Assembly (NCBI RefSeq): GCF_019278565.1 | Contig: NZ_CP058988.1 | Coordinates: 1,984,001-2,048,000 of the forward strand | Source of the DNA: Cellulophaga sp. HaHa_2_95 | Lineage (GTDB): Bacteria > Bacteroidota > Bacteroidia > Flavobacteriales > Flavobacteriaceae | Length of the DNA: 64,000 bases | Direction of reading: 5' to 3' | Part shown: piece by piece, positions 27,514 to 35,400 of the stretch | Layout: every line of letters begins with the position of its first letter | How positions within the stretch are numbered: the first letter of the stretch is position 1 | Notes under the pieces: model-generated | Told to the model about the DNA's origin: nothing | Database searches by the model: none | What the model saw: only the letters and a program-made list of their open reading frames with translations | Program-made: the position numbers and the translations under genes

Positions 27514-28377
27514 ATGGTACAGTACAACCCCAAAGATTGGATAACATTTATTTTTAGATTTCATAAATCAGATACCTTTAGAAAACTCATTCCTATGATG
27601 ATTTTTATTGGCCTGTATACCTATGGCGTGGGGTACTTAGAATTGGAATATTGGAACTTGTCTAGTAAAAACCATTTATCCAATATCACAGTGATGCATA
27701 GTATGTTGGGGTTCGTGATATCTTTATTGTTAGTATTCAGAACTAATACGGCATATGACCGTTGGTGGGAAGGCAGAAAATTATGGGGAGCTTTAGTAAA
27801 TAATAGTAGAAATTTAGCGCTTAAATTAAGTGTTATTTTAAAAAATGATCACGATCGGTTTTATTTTAAGCGCACTATACCAAGTTACGCCTCTATGTTA
27901 GTGAAGCATTTAACGGATAAAGAAACAGGCTTACAACTTTATGATGATTTAGACTTAAAAATTGATCACCATAAACATCGCCCTAACCAAGTGGCAAGAA
28001 TGATTTACCAAAAGGTATATGATTTGTATGAGCAGAAAGTCATTACGGGCGACCAGCTTATTGTGTTGAACAGCGAAGTGCAATCCTTTACGGACATATG
28101 TGGGGCTTGTGAGCGTATTAAAAATACCCCTATCCCGTATTCGTACAGTGCCTTTATTAAAAAGTTTATCTTTTTCTATGTGATGACCTTACCTTTTGGT
28201 TATGTATTTAGTTTAGGGTATTACGCTATTCCAGTAGTTATTTTTGTGTTTTATGTATTAGCAAGTTTGGAGTTAATTGCAGAAGAAATTGAAGACCCCT
28301 TCGGGTTTGATGCCAATGATTTACCGATTAAAAAAATTGCGGAGAATATAGAGAAACACGTGGGAGAGCTGCTTTAG
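27514..28377 (+). CDS. Bestrophin family ion channel (UPF0187)
   Basis: 287 aa. The hallmark FRTNTAYDRWWEGRKLWGAL (about residues 74-93) is the conserved bestrophin segment. Helices at about 25-45 and 55-75 and a pair near 210-250 (FIFFYVMTLPFGYVFSLGYY) fit the family topology. The C-terminal ELIAEEIEDPFGFDANDLP is also typical. Bacterial bestrophins are pentameric cation or anion channels of the inner membrane. A membrane protein gene follows about 100 bp downstream and may be cotranscribed. Confidence 0.9.
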   Translation: MVQYNPKDWITFIFRFHKSDTFRKLIPMMIFIGLYTYGVGYLELEYWNLSSKNHLSNITVMHSMLGFVISLLLVFRTNTAYDRWWEGRKLWGALVNNSRNLALKLSVILKNDHDRFYFKRTIPSYASMLVKHLTDKETGLQLYDDLDLKIDHHKHRPNQVARMIYQKVYDLYEQKVITGDQLIVLNSEVQSFTDICGACERIKNTPIPYSYSAFIKKFIFFYVMTLPFGYVFSLGYYAIPVVIFVFYVLASLELIAEEIEDPFGFDANDLPIKKIAENIEKHVGELL

Positions 28378-28480
28378 AAGGATTTTTTTTTAGTGGGGTA
28401 GTTATTTTTTTTCAATATCGTTTAGCGTAAAAACGAGCAATAAAACTTATGGAAATCGTATGTTGACAAAAAAGGATATA

Positions 28481-29032
28481 ATGAAAACATATACAATCAC
28501 AGATCAAAGGAAAATTAAGGAATTAGCTATAAAAACGAAAAAAGTCACCATTATTTCTACAGGAATTATACTGACTTTGATTATAGGTTTTACCGTTTTT
28601 TTATTCTCAGAAGACGGAGCGAAAATCCCTGTGATTCCCTTAATTTTAGTAGTCTTATTATTTGCGGTGCTTTTTTCTTTATTGGTGAAACAAATAAATG
28701 ATATGCTCCTTAAATTAAGTAAGCATAAATTTGTTACCATCGGCGATGAAGCAATTACCATAGGCACAAGTGCAGCGTTTATGGAGGAGCTTAATTATGT
28801 GCAAAAGTACTTCTACCACCGCGTAAACCGTTTTGGTACGCATGATGATAAAACCTTTTATGCGCAAAAAATTAAATCGATCAATCAAACAAGAAAAGGA
28901 CTTCAGTTTAAGGTTTCTGGATTAATAGGCGATGTGGTGACGATACCCAATGAAATAGATAAGCTTCATGAAATTAAGCAAGAAATTAATAAGATGATGT
29001 ATGCTTCAAACAATGCATTGAAAATAAAATAG
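28481..29032 (+). CDS. Two-helix membrane protein, PH-like soluble part, unknown function
   Basis: 183 aa from the ATG at 28481; an in-frame ATG 21 bp upstream is possible, but the AAAAAGGA stretch sits better before 28481. Two membrane helices (VTIISTGIILTLIIGFTVFL and IPVIPLILVVLLFAVLFSLL) are followed by a soluble region with beta-rich VTIGDEAITIG and LQFKVSGLIGDVVTIP, loosely like bacterial PH-type membrane proteins. The family is not certain. It follows the bestrophin gene on the same strand. Confidence 0.6.
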   Translation: MKTYTITDQRKIKELAIKTKKVTIISTGIILTLIIGFTVFLFSEDGAKIPVIPLILVVLLFAVLFSLLVKQINDMLLKLSKHKFVTIGDEAITIGTSAAFMEELNYVQKYFYHRVNRFGTHDDKTFYAQKIKSINQTRKGLQFKVSGLIGDVVTIPNEIDKLHEIKQEINKMMYASNNALKIK

Positions 29033-29108
29033 GTTTGTTAACCTTAGTTCTACTTAATAATTTTTTTTTATTGTAAAATTTGGAAGAGCCTATGATGAAA
29101 TCTAAGTT

Positions 29109-29400
29109 TTAATAGTGTCTAAGATTAAAGAAGAAATTTCTTGTTTTTGGACTCAGTTCTTTGTTGCCATTTCGTTGTTTATTTAGAATTAACATTGTTC
29201 GGTTCAGTTCTATTTTCCCGTTTTTCAGAATTTGAGTGAGTAATTCATTCCATGTCACGTTTCATAATTCCGCTTGAGTAGCAATTTCGCAATAGACTAA
29301 ATTCCATAATATTTTTGACGTTAACTTCAGATTTTAAATCCTTAAATAAATTAACTAAAAAATCAAACTTTGTTTTACTTAATATGTTTTCTAACCAATA
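29109..29400 (-). pseudogene. Remnant of an unidentified gene, frameshifted
   Basis: On the minus strand a coding-like frame (WLENILSKTKFDFLVNLF ... SSGIMKRDME) runs from about 29400 to a TGA near 29246. A second frame continues it (WNELLTQILKNGKIELNR ... TRNFFFNLRHY) to a TAA at 29109-29111. The two join by a one-base shift into a plausible soluble charged protein. The first part overlaps the 3' end of the 81-aa membrane protein gene. It passes through the left boundary of the cassette array (GTTGCCATT at 29163). The family is not recognised; the call rests only on reading-frame character. Confidence 0.35.
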
Positions 29401-29620
29401 GAAAGAAACCAATAACAATGAGTACTACAGACAAATAGGTTCTAATAAAAAATAAAACAGGACTTCTTAAATCTAAAAAGACATTAAGAAAAACAGAAAT
29501 AACAAATAAACCAAGACCTGCATTTAGAAAAATACTTGATAAAGAACGTTTCGTTTTCAAAAGAAGGTCAATCGATAGACCCCAAATAACAAGAACCATG
29601 ATGAATTGAAAAATAGCCAT
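29375..29620 (-). CDS. 81-aa membrane protein (cassette unit A)
   Basis: 81 aa with three hydrophobic segments: FQFIMVLVIWGLSIDLLL, FLNAGLGLFVISVFLNVFL and TYLSVVLIVIGFFLLV, with a basic tail. No family recognised. It sits inside the leftmost unit of the cassette-like array: GTTGCCATT at 29163-29171 and its exact complement AATGGCAAC at 29688-29696 bracket it. Its start lies 68 bp from the right boundary, giving a longer leader than most units. Confidence 0.55.
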   Translation of the reverse strand: MAIFQFIMVLVIWGLSIDLLLKTKRSLSSIFLNAGLGLFVISVFLNVFLDLRSPVLFFIRTYLSVVLIVIGFFLLVRKHIK

Positions 29621-29687
29621 AATATGTTTGTTAGTTAAATTATTTTCTTAAGTCTTGTTGTTAAAATTGAGTTTGTCTTGTGCAATG

Positions 29688-29846
29688 AATGGCAACGTCT
29701 CGTATATATAAAGTAGCGCTGAAAATAAGCGATAACTTTTCGGATAATGCACAAGCCGAATTTAAAAATTTGGCTAATTTCCAAAAATGCCCAAACCTTC
29801 GTTTTAGTAACGCCCTATACTATTTTTTATAAATAATGTTGTAAGC
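29688..29846 (-). repeat. attC-like site 1 (between units A and B)
   Basis: The outer cores are AATGGCAAC (end of unit A) and GTTGTAAGC (end of unit B), with 141 bp between CAAC and GTT. The arms GTATATATAAAGTAG and CTATACTATTTTTTATA are imperfectly complementary. The shared internal motif appears as CTTTTCGGATAATGCACAAG. Confidence 0.65.
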
Positions 29847-29847
29847 T

Positions 29848-30606
29848 TTACATCTTCTCAATTTCCAATGTTTCTGTATTTCCATTTATTTCAGATTCTA
29901 TCTTAGCGTAAATTAAATTACAGGTTGATTTTTCTAAGATATATTCTCCATATGCTTCGGTGTTATTCATCAAATCATTTGTTATTAAGTATGATTTGAA
30001 TCCAATACATATTTCTTTATCATCTACTTCCTTTATGTAGAAGATAGATTTTGATTTGTGATATTTTGTAAAAACACCTTTAGATTCATATTCCCATTTT
30101 TCTCCTATTATCTTTTCTTTTTCAGGGAACACCATTTGAAAATTATCTATATAAAATACTCCGGAATTTGGTTTAAGTCCATTTTTCAAAGTCCAATTTT
30201 TAGCAATTTCACCATTATTCTTCAAAGAAATTTGATAATTATTTTTAATTTCGTTTCTTATAGGTTTAAAATGTGACATCTCATCTGAAAGTATTTTTCG
30301 AGTATCAAATTTCTCAATTCCTTTATTGTAAGATGAATCTCTTTTAACAAAATAAAGCTGTCTGAAATCATAATTCAAATTATTGTCTTTGTCTAAAGAT
30401 TTTAAAATGAATTCAACTTTATATTCTGAATACCATTTAAATCCGAATTTCGGGTAGTGTTTATTACCAACAGTAGTTCTTTTTATTTTATACTGAAGTT
30501 TTTCGTTGATTTTAGGTTTTAAAACAAGTTCTATAGTGTCTTTTTTGACTGCAAAACTTAAAAAAAGTAAAGGTGCTAAAATTCCTAATATTATTCTGTT
30601 TCTCAT
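29848..30606 (-). CDS. Secreted DUF6263-like protein (cassette unit B)
   Basis: 252 aa with a signal peptide (MRNRIILGILAPLLFLSFAV). The mature part is beta-rich: KINEKLQYKIKRTTVGN, then alternating strands and EKWEYESKG. This is loosely the layout of DUF6263 proteins of Bacteroidota, but the family call is weak. The unit is bracketed by GTTGTAAGC and GCTTACAAC. The ATG follows the 5' core by 12 bp and the stop lies one base inside the 3' core, so the gene fills its cassette completely. Horizontal acquisition is likely. Confidence 0.6.
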   Translation of the reverse strand: MRNRIILGILAPLLFLSFAVKKDTIELVLKPKINEKLQYKIKRTTVGNKHYPKFGFKWYSEYKVEFILKSLDKDNNLNYDFRQLYFVKRDSSYNKGIEKFDTRKILSDEMSHFKPIRNEIKNNYQISLKNNGEIAKNWTLKNGLKPNSGVFYIDNFQMVFPEKEKIIGEKWEYESKGVFTKYHKSKSIFYIKEVDDKEICIGFKSYLITNDLMNNTEAYGEYILEKSTCNLIYAKIESEINGNTETLEIEKM

Positions 30607-30617
30607 TTTTCAGTATT

Positions 30618-30817
30618 GCTTACAACGATTTGGCTATGAACAGTACGGGAGCAAATTAGCGTTTGCTTTCCGCCAGGCACATAGCAAAATCTTTTTGTTT
30701 TGTTTTTCTTTTCCTTGTTTAAAGCAAAATCCCAAAGATTTAGCGGACACTTTAAAGATACACTTACTTTGGAATAAAAACCAAACTCCGCATTAATTAT
30801 AGGTTTTGTTGTGGTGA
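30618..30817 (-). repeat. attC-like site 2 (between units B and C)
   Basis: GCTTACAAC (unit B) and GTTGTGGTGA (unit C) enclose 181 bp. The arms GGCTATGAACAGTACGGGAG and CTCCGCATTAATTATAGG are imperfectly complementary. The internal motif is CTTTCCGCCAGGCACA. The 3' end of the unit C gene runs into the right arm. Confidence 0.65.
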
Positions 30818-31335
30818 GTTTTTTTTATTTCCACTTCCATTCTGGATAAATTAGACCTTTCTTTTTCGGTAAGGGGTTCATTTTTAGAGTGCTTTATATA
30901 TTCGAATAATAATTTCATTTCTAAGAGCGTCCAGTCAAAAGTGTCATTTATTATAAAGCTTTTGTCTTCAATTCGCAATCTTAATTCACAATCGAATCCA
31001 GACCTAGAACGTGTATTTTTAAGGGACACTTTTGTTTTTTTTATATACGAACTAAAATTACATTCAACGCTTTTGTTGTAGTATCTAATATTAACAATAT
31101 TTGAGTCAGAATTAAAATCCACTAGATATTGTAAATTTCTCCAGATATTAAATGAAGTTAAAAATACAAGTGGAATTCCTAAGGCTAAAATCGTAATAAC
31201 TATAATATCTAGCTCTTGTTTAAATAAAAGAATAATAAAAACAAATAATAAAGAAAAACTTAATCCAGATATATATAAAGCCACTCTATCTAAAATAGTT
31301 GAAGCTTTATGTTTGAAATTAATGTCTTTCTGCAT
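30793..31335 (-). CDS. Two-helix membrane protein of unknown function (cassette unit C)
   Basis: 180 aa. Two adjacent hydrophobic segments (VALYISGLSFSLLFVFIILL and LDIIVITILALGIPLVFLTS) form a hairpin near the N-terminus. A soluble, Arg/Lys-rich domain of about 110 residues follows, with VSLKNTRSRSGFDCELRLR. No family recognised. The gene reads through its own 3' core (TCACCACAAC on the minus strand encodes part of THHNKTYN), as cassette genes sometimes do. The ATG follows the 5' core by 10 bp. Confidence 0.6.
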   Translation of the reverse strand: MQKDINFKHKASTILDRVALYISGLSFSLLFVFIILLFKQELDIIVITILALGIPLVFLTSFNIWRNLQYLVDFNSDSNIVNIRYYNKSVECNFSSYIKKTKVSLKNTRSRSGFDCELRLRIEDKSFIINDTFDWTLLEMKLLFEYIKHSKNEPLTEKERSNLSRMEVEIKKTHHNKTYN

Positions 31336-31345
31336 TTTTTTTAAT

Positions 31346-31482
31346 TCACCACAACGGTAGGTATAACCGAAGTTACGGGATTAAAGTTACTGTTTTTCGG
31401 TTAAGAGCTGACTTTAGCAATTCCGAGTGGATTCGGACGCAGTCGAATCCGCCGTAATTGCGGTTATACATTGTTACCACAC
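31346..31482 (-). repeat. attC-like site 3 (between units C and D)
   Basis: TCACCACAAC (unit C) and GTTACCACAC (unit D) enclose 117 bp. This is the best-preserved hairpin. The arm GTATAACCGAAGTTACGG pairs with CCGTAATTGCGGTTATAC with two mismatches. A second inner pair (GGATTCGGAC and GTCGAATCC-like) and the internal motif TTTTTCGGTTAAGAGC are present. Confidence 0.72.
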
Positions 31483-32121
31483 GTTTTTTTCTTTCGGTGT
31501 TGATTTATATTCACTATTTGCACTTTCCATAATTTTCTTTTCAAATAATTTCGGAAAGTATTTCATTATTATTTTTGATTTTAACTTTTTAAGTCTGCTA
31601 AAGTTCTGGTCTGATTTTTTCCACAATTTTTCAGAATCTTTTTCAGTCAGTATTTTTTCAATTCCGTTTTTAATGTCAATTTTTATTAGTGGAAATTCAG
31701 GTTGGTTTTCTCCACAAAGTGTTATCTGTTTTTCCAATTTCGAACTGATTGATTTCATAAAATCGGTAATGGTATTGAGTTCCAATTCCGTTTTAATTTC
31801 AGTTGGATTTATGTCAAACTCAATTTGGTTTTCGAGGAAGAAATAACATTTTACTGTAATTCCATTTAAATCAATAGTAGCAGATTTAGTTTCCAATTCG
31901 CTAGTTTCTTCCGCAAACATTGTTTTCACGTATTCGAAGTCAATTTTGTCTGTCAAATTATCTTCATAAACTCCAAAAGTCAATTTGTATTTAGAGTTTA
32001 ATAAATCAACTGCTTTTTCCCAATCCGAAATCGTTGCGTTTTGGACATAAATATCTCTTAAGGCTCCATCCTTTTCAAAAATCCATTCTATATTATTCCA
32101 ATCCCTCAATTTTATGATCAA
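31474..32121 (-). CDS. Hypothetical cytosolic protein (cassette unit D)
   Basis: 215 aa if started at the TTG at 32121, which follows the 5' core GTTACCACAC by two bases. The in-frame ATG at 32169 lies inside the neighbouring attC-like spacer and would attach spacer-encoded residues, so it is less likely; the true start remains uncertain. The product starts IIKLRDWNNIEWIFEKDG and is an alpha/beta, acidic soluble protein with a Lys-rich C-terminus. No known family, though the size and style resemble polymorphic-toxin immunity proteins. The stop codon TAA lies within the 3' core. Confidence 0.6.
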   Translation of the reverse strand: MIIKLRDWNNIEWIFEKDGALRDIYVQNATISDWEKAVDLLNSKYKLTFGVYEDNLTDKIDFEYVKTMFAEETSELETKSATIDLNGITVKCYFFLENQIEFDINPTEIKTELELNTITDFMKSISSKLEKQITLCGENQPEFPLIKIDIKNGIEKILTEKDSEKLWKKSDQNFSRLKKLKSKIIMKYFPKLFEKKIMESANSEYKSTPKEKNVW

Positions 32122-32123
32122 AT

Positions 32124-32327
32124 GTGTGGTAACGTTTAGTATAAAACACGTAGGGCAGAGGTTAGACACGACATTTCGGATTTAACACTTAGCCAAATAT
32201 AATATTTTGTATTTATCTTTTATATTGAAAATGCCAAATTTTATATTTGGCGGACTTTATAAATAGACAACAACTTTTGGATTAAATACAATCGACAAAT
32301 TTGCTATATATAGTGTTGTACGTAGGC
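32124..32327 (-). repeat. attC-like site 4 (between units D and E)
   Basis: GTGTGGTAAC (unit D) and GTTGTACGTAGGC (unit E) enclose 181 bp. The outer arms pair poorly. An inner inverted repeat is strong: AGCCAAATATAATATTTTG against AAATTTTATATTTGGC. The internal motif is ATTTCGGATTTAACACTT. The inner block is closely related to that of site 5. Confidence 0.62.
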
Positions 32328-32331
32328 TTTT

Positions 32332-32769
32332 TTATTCATCCCAATTGAAAAACCCATCATCATTCACAGTTTTTTGGAATTGAATTACAATTTCATCCTC
32401 TTTATATTCCCTCAAAGGTTTTAAGTCAGATGAGAAAAAGTCAGCGTTAATATATAATGAGCATAAGCTGTCATAACTGATTGCTGAAAATCCAGAGTCC
32501 GATTTTATTGCAAAATGAGTTATATCCGTTATAAATCCATCTCCTTCCTCGTCTAATATTTCATTTAAAATTTCAATGTGATTTTGGTTTAACTCAATTT
32601 TGTAGTGAGAGAAATCCTCACGATTGAGAACAGTCTGTTTATTAAATAATTTCCGAAACGATTTTTCACTCAATATTCCGTTATAGAATCCGTTTATGAG
32701 CAATTCAGAGTTTCTCTCCACATTGTTTATTAATTCTCTTATTATTTTTATTTCAGTTTTAAATTCCAA
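32332..32769 (-). CDS. Hypothetical acidic protein (cassette unit E)
   Basis: 145 aa with a TTG start at 32769; the nearby ATG is out of frame and quickly stops. The product is soluble and acidic, beginning EFKTEIKIIRELINNVERN and ending VNDDGFFNWDE. It has the size and composition of toxin-immunity proteins, but no family is recognised. It is bracketed by GTTGTACGTAGGC and GCTTACGCACAAC, which match at 11 of 13 positions after complementing. The start lies about 18 bp from the 5' core. Confidence 0.6.
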   Translation of the reverse strand: MEFKTEIKIIRELINNVERNSELLINGFYNGILSEKSFRKLFNKQTVLNREDFSHYKIELNQNHIEILNEILDEEGDGFITDITHFAIKSDSGFSAISYDSLCSLYINADFFSSDLKPLREYKEDEIVIQFQKTVNDDGFFNWDE

Positions 32770-32787
32770 TTCGCATTATGTTTTTCA

Positions 32788-32992
32788 GCTTACGCACAAC
32801 GTTAAGTATAAGAAATCGTAGGGCAGTTAATAAGCACTTTCGTTTCAGTTTATAACTTAGCTAAATATAAATATTTTGCTTTTATTTTTTGTTCTATAAA
32901 TGCCAAATTTTATATTTAGCGACTTTTTAAATAATTACATAACTTTGGAGTTAATACAAAAGCCCTATGTTTTTTATACCCTGTTGTAGCCA
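32788..32992 (-). repeat. attC-like site 5 (between units E and F)
   Basis: GCTTACGCACAAC (unit E) and GTTGTAGCCA (unit F) enclose 182 bp. The arm GTATAAGAAATCGTAGGGC pairs with GCCCTATGTTTTTTATAC. The inner repeat AGCTAAATATAAATATTTTG against AAATTTTATATTTAGC parallels site 4. The internal motif is GCACTTTCGTTTCAG. Confidence 0.7.
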
Positions 32993-33039
32993 GTTTTTTA
33001 GTTTACTTTCATTTCCGGTATATTCTGCTTTTTTCAAGT

Positions 33040-33432
33040 TCATTTATCTCGTTTAAAAATCTTGTCTCTCCAAGTTTGGAATTTAGTCCAACTTTCGTTT
33101 GAGACGTTATTTAATTCCATAAAATCTCCAGTTGAGCAATCCAAAGATTCCCATTTAAATTCTTGCATAATACTCTGAATTATTTTTATCGGGTTCCCAC
33201 CTCCTCGAATATGTAGCATTATTGAGTCGACATCTTCATTATTTCCAATGTTAAATTCAATCGAAAATCCATCTCCTTCCATAATTCCCCAACTCTCATC
33301 TGAAAAATCCAGATTTGGTAAAATATTGGTAAGCTGTGAGATTAATTCTATTCTCTTACCTAAAGTAGGTGGTAGATAATCTTTATCGTTCGTGTCAAAT
33401 TTTTCCTTTAATAAAACTATATCCCAACTCAC
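33040..33432 (-). CDS. Small hypothetical protein, immunity-like (cassette unit F)
   Basis: 130 aa from the GTG at 33432, chosen because it starts SWDIVLLKEKFDTND just inside the 5' core. The upstream ATG would translate core and spacer DNA. The start MSWDIVL is shared by small uncharacterised Bacteroidota proteins often found near polymorphic toxins. It ends with a Trp-rich helix (SWTKFQTWRDKIFKRDK). A Gly-rich turn (HIRGGGNPIKII) is conspicuous. It is bracketed by GTTGTAGCCA and TGGCTACAAC. No enzymatic motif is visible. Confidence 0.6.
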   Translation of the reverse strand: MSWDIVLLKEKFDTNDKDYLPPTLGKRIELISQLTNILPNLDFSDESWGIMEGDGFSIEFNIGNNEDVDSIMLHIRGGGNPIKIIQSIMQEFKWESLDCSTGDFMELNNVSNESWTKFQTWRDKIFKRDK

Positions 33433-33451
33433 AATATTTATTTTTTTTAAT

Positions 33452-33651
33452 TGGCTACAACGGTTAGGCTTGGCGTAGTGCGTTATAGAAATGCAGCGCA
33501 TTTCGTACCCGCACAAGCAAAAGCTTTAGTTTGGATTTAAATTTAGTAAAATAAAGCTAATAAAAAAGCTTTTGTGGCGCCACAAACAAGAAATCACATC
33601 GGCTAGCACAGGTTTAGCGCATTACGTTTAGCCAATGTGCCTGTTGCACAA
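33452..33651 (-). repeat. attC-like site 6 (between units F and G)
   Basis: TGGCTACAAC (unit F) and GTTGCACAA (unit G) enclose 181 bp. The arm GGCTTGGCGTAGTGCG pairs with CGCATTACGTTTAGCC with a small bulge. An inner pair is GCAAAAGCTTTA against AAAAAAGCTTTTG. The internal motif is CATTTCGTACCCGCACAAG. Confidence 0.65.
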
Positions 33652-35374
33652 GTTAGCAATTAATTGACATATCGTTAAAGTAAATTATTGATTGATTTCT
33701 TAACTTTAAGAATGCAAGGCAAAAAAACATATCAAGAAAAGCTTTTTAATAGTTTTCGCTTAAGCGAACGAGTTCCTCAAGACAATTTTTATCGTTTATT
33801 AAAAGGTGTTTTAGATTTAAATTTTCTCTATGTTCAAACCAAGAGTTACTATGGCGATAGCGGCCAGAAGAGTATAGATCCGGTAGTGTTTTTCAAGTTG
33901 TGTTTAGTTGGTTATTTAGAGAATATTATCAGTGACCGTAAATTAATACAGCATTGTTCTATGCGACTATATCTACTGTTTTTTATTGGTTATGATATCG
34001 ATGATGAACTTCCTTGACACAGTACGATAAGTAGGACTCGTCAGTTGTTTCCTGAGTCAGTATTTGAAGAAGTTTTCACTAAAGTACTTAGTATGTGTAT
34101 AGAAAAGGGCATGGTGAGTGGTCATACCCAAGCTATTGATTCTGCCCCTATAAAAGCGAATGCAAGTATGGATACTTTGGAGCTTAAAGTACCTGAAGAA
34201 GATTTGCAAGCACATTTACGAAAGATTCGTGTATTTAGTTCTATGGACAAAGAAACACCGCACCGTAAAAGCAAAGATGATAAGTCAGATAGAGGTCAGC
34301 GTATCTTTACAGCGAGCAAGAAAGAACTGGGTGCTATCCAAAGCAGAAATAAGAAATGGAGTAGAGATCAAGACCAGCGACCAGGGTCGGGAAACAAAGG
34401 CTCGAAGTATACCAGTAATAAAACCCATTACAGTCCTACTGATCCAGATGCTCGGATTAGTGTAAAGCCTGGCAAGGCTCGGAAGCTTAATTACTTGAGT
34501 CAGTTAAGTGTGGATACGGCTAGTCATGTCATCACCGACATTCGGGCGTATCATGCTGATGGAAAAGACAATCAACAATTACCAGATATAGTAGAACGTT
34601 TACATAAGCGTTTGTGGCAACAGGGTCTGTTTTGGGAAAATTGTGTAGCGGACACTGGCTACAGTAGTGGCGAGAACTATGCTTATTTAGAGCAGAAAGG
34701 ACTTAGAAGTTTTATTCCTCCACATGGTACCTATAAAGGCGGACCGGATGGTTTTATTTATAATAGGGAAGAGGATTATTATCAGTGTCCACAAGGAAAG
34801 ATTATCCCCTTTACTAAAGCGTTTAATGATTATAGAAAGGAACAAAAAAGAAAGAATATAGGGCACGAAAACATGTTTGTGTTGCTTGCCCAATGCGCAG
34901 TAGTTGTCTAGGGAAAAGTGCCCAAGAAAAGAAGTTTAGTGTAACGTATTACCGAGAAGAATATGAACGTAATAATGCTAGGGTACACAGTCCACAGGGT
35001 AGATACATGAAAGGCAAACGCCAAAGTACAGTTGAACCCGTATTTGGTACTTTAACGCAGTTTATGGGCTTACGGAAAATAAATACGCTAGGCTTAAAAC
35101 AAGCCAATAAGGTGATGCACCTATCAGCAATAGCCTATAATCTGAAGACCAGCCTGCCGGCAGGCAGGAGTACCTGAAATTCACTCAAAAACACATAAAA
35201 AATGGAGCAGGAATGGGGTCTTTATTCATTCTTCTAAAAAAGACCTTATATGCTCTAAAAAACTCATGTTTAAGCACCTCAAAAATAACCAATTACTTAA
35301 CTAATTGAAAAATGAAACCGCCTTAAAAGGCGGTTATAAAGGCCATTATTTTATAAATTATGGAGTTGTGCAAC
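33643..35374 (+). mobile_element. IS1182-type insertion sequence forming or filling cassette unit G
   Basis: The transposase remnant is flanked by GTTGCACAA (33643-33651) and TTGTGCAAC (35366-35374). These could be read as short terminal inverted repeats, but they fit the core-pair rule of all other units, so I read them as cassette boundaries with the insertion inside. No target-site duplication or long inverted repeat was found, so exact element ends are unresolved. A perfect hairpin, AACCGCCTT against AAGGCGGTT (35316-35335), lies near the right end. Confidence 0.6.
33712..35177 (+). pseudogene. IS1182-family transposase, disrupted by a nonsense codon and a frameshift
   Basis: Starts MQGKKTYQEKLFNSF. 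Reconstructed it is about 485 aa with the IS1182 DDE layout: D in QAIDSAPIKANAS, D in VADTGYSSGENYAYLEQKG, E in STVEPVFGTL. It is broken twice. A TGA at 34015-34017 replaces the Trp usual between DELP and HSTISRTRQLFP. A one-base shift near 34890 separates NMFVLL from CPMRSSCLGKSAQEKKF. The C-terminus ends in a GC-rich palindrome. It is the only plus-strand coding material in the array and occupies unit G. Probably inactive. Confidence 0.8.
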
Positions 35375-35394
35375 GGTTACTTTTGTTGTGTATA
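35366..35394 (-). repeat. attC-like site 7, collapsed to a 10-bp spacer
   Basis: TTGTGCAAC (unit G) and GTTGTGTATA (unit H) are only 10 bp apart, against 117-182 bp elsewhere. The hairpin arms and internal motif are gone. This looks like a deletion of the palindrome, leaving only the two cores. Confidence 0.5.
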
Positions 35395-35400
35395 GTTTTA

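Noticed and set aside
33643..35374. GTTGCACAA/TTGTGCAAC as terminal inverted repeats of the IS1182 element
   Set aside because: The same kind of matched GTTR/YAAC pair brackets every other unit in the array, so a cassette boundary explains it more simply. No target-site duplication is visible. Not fully excluded.
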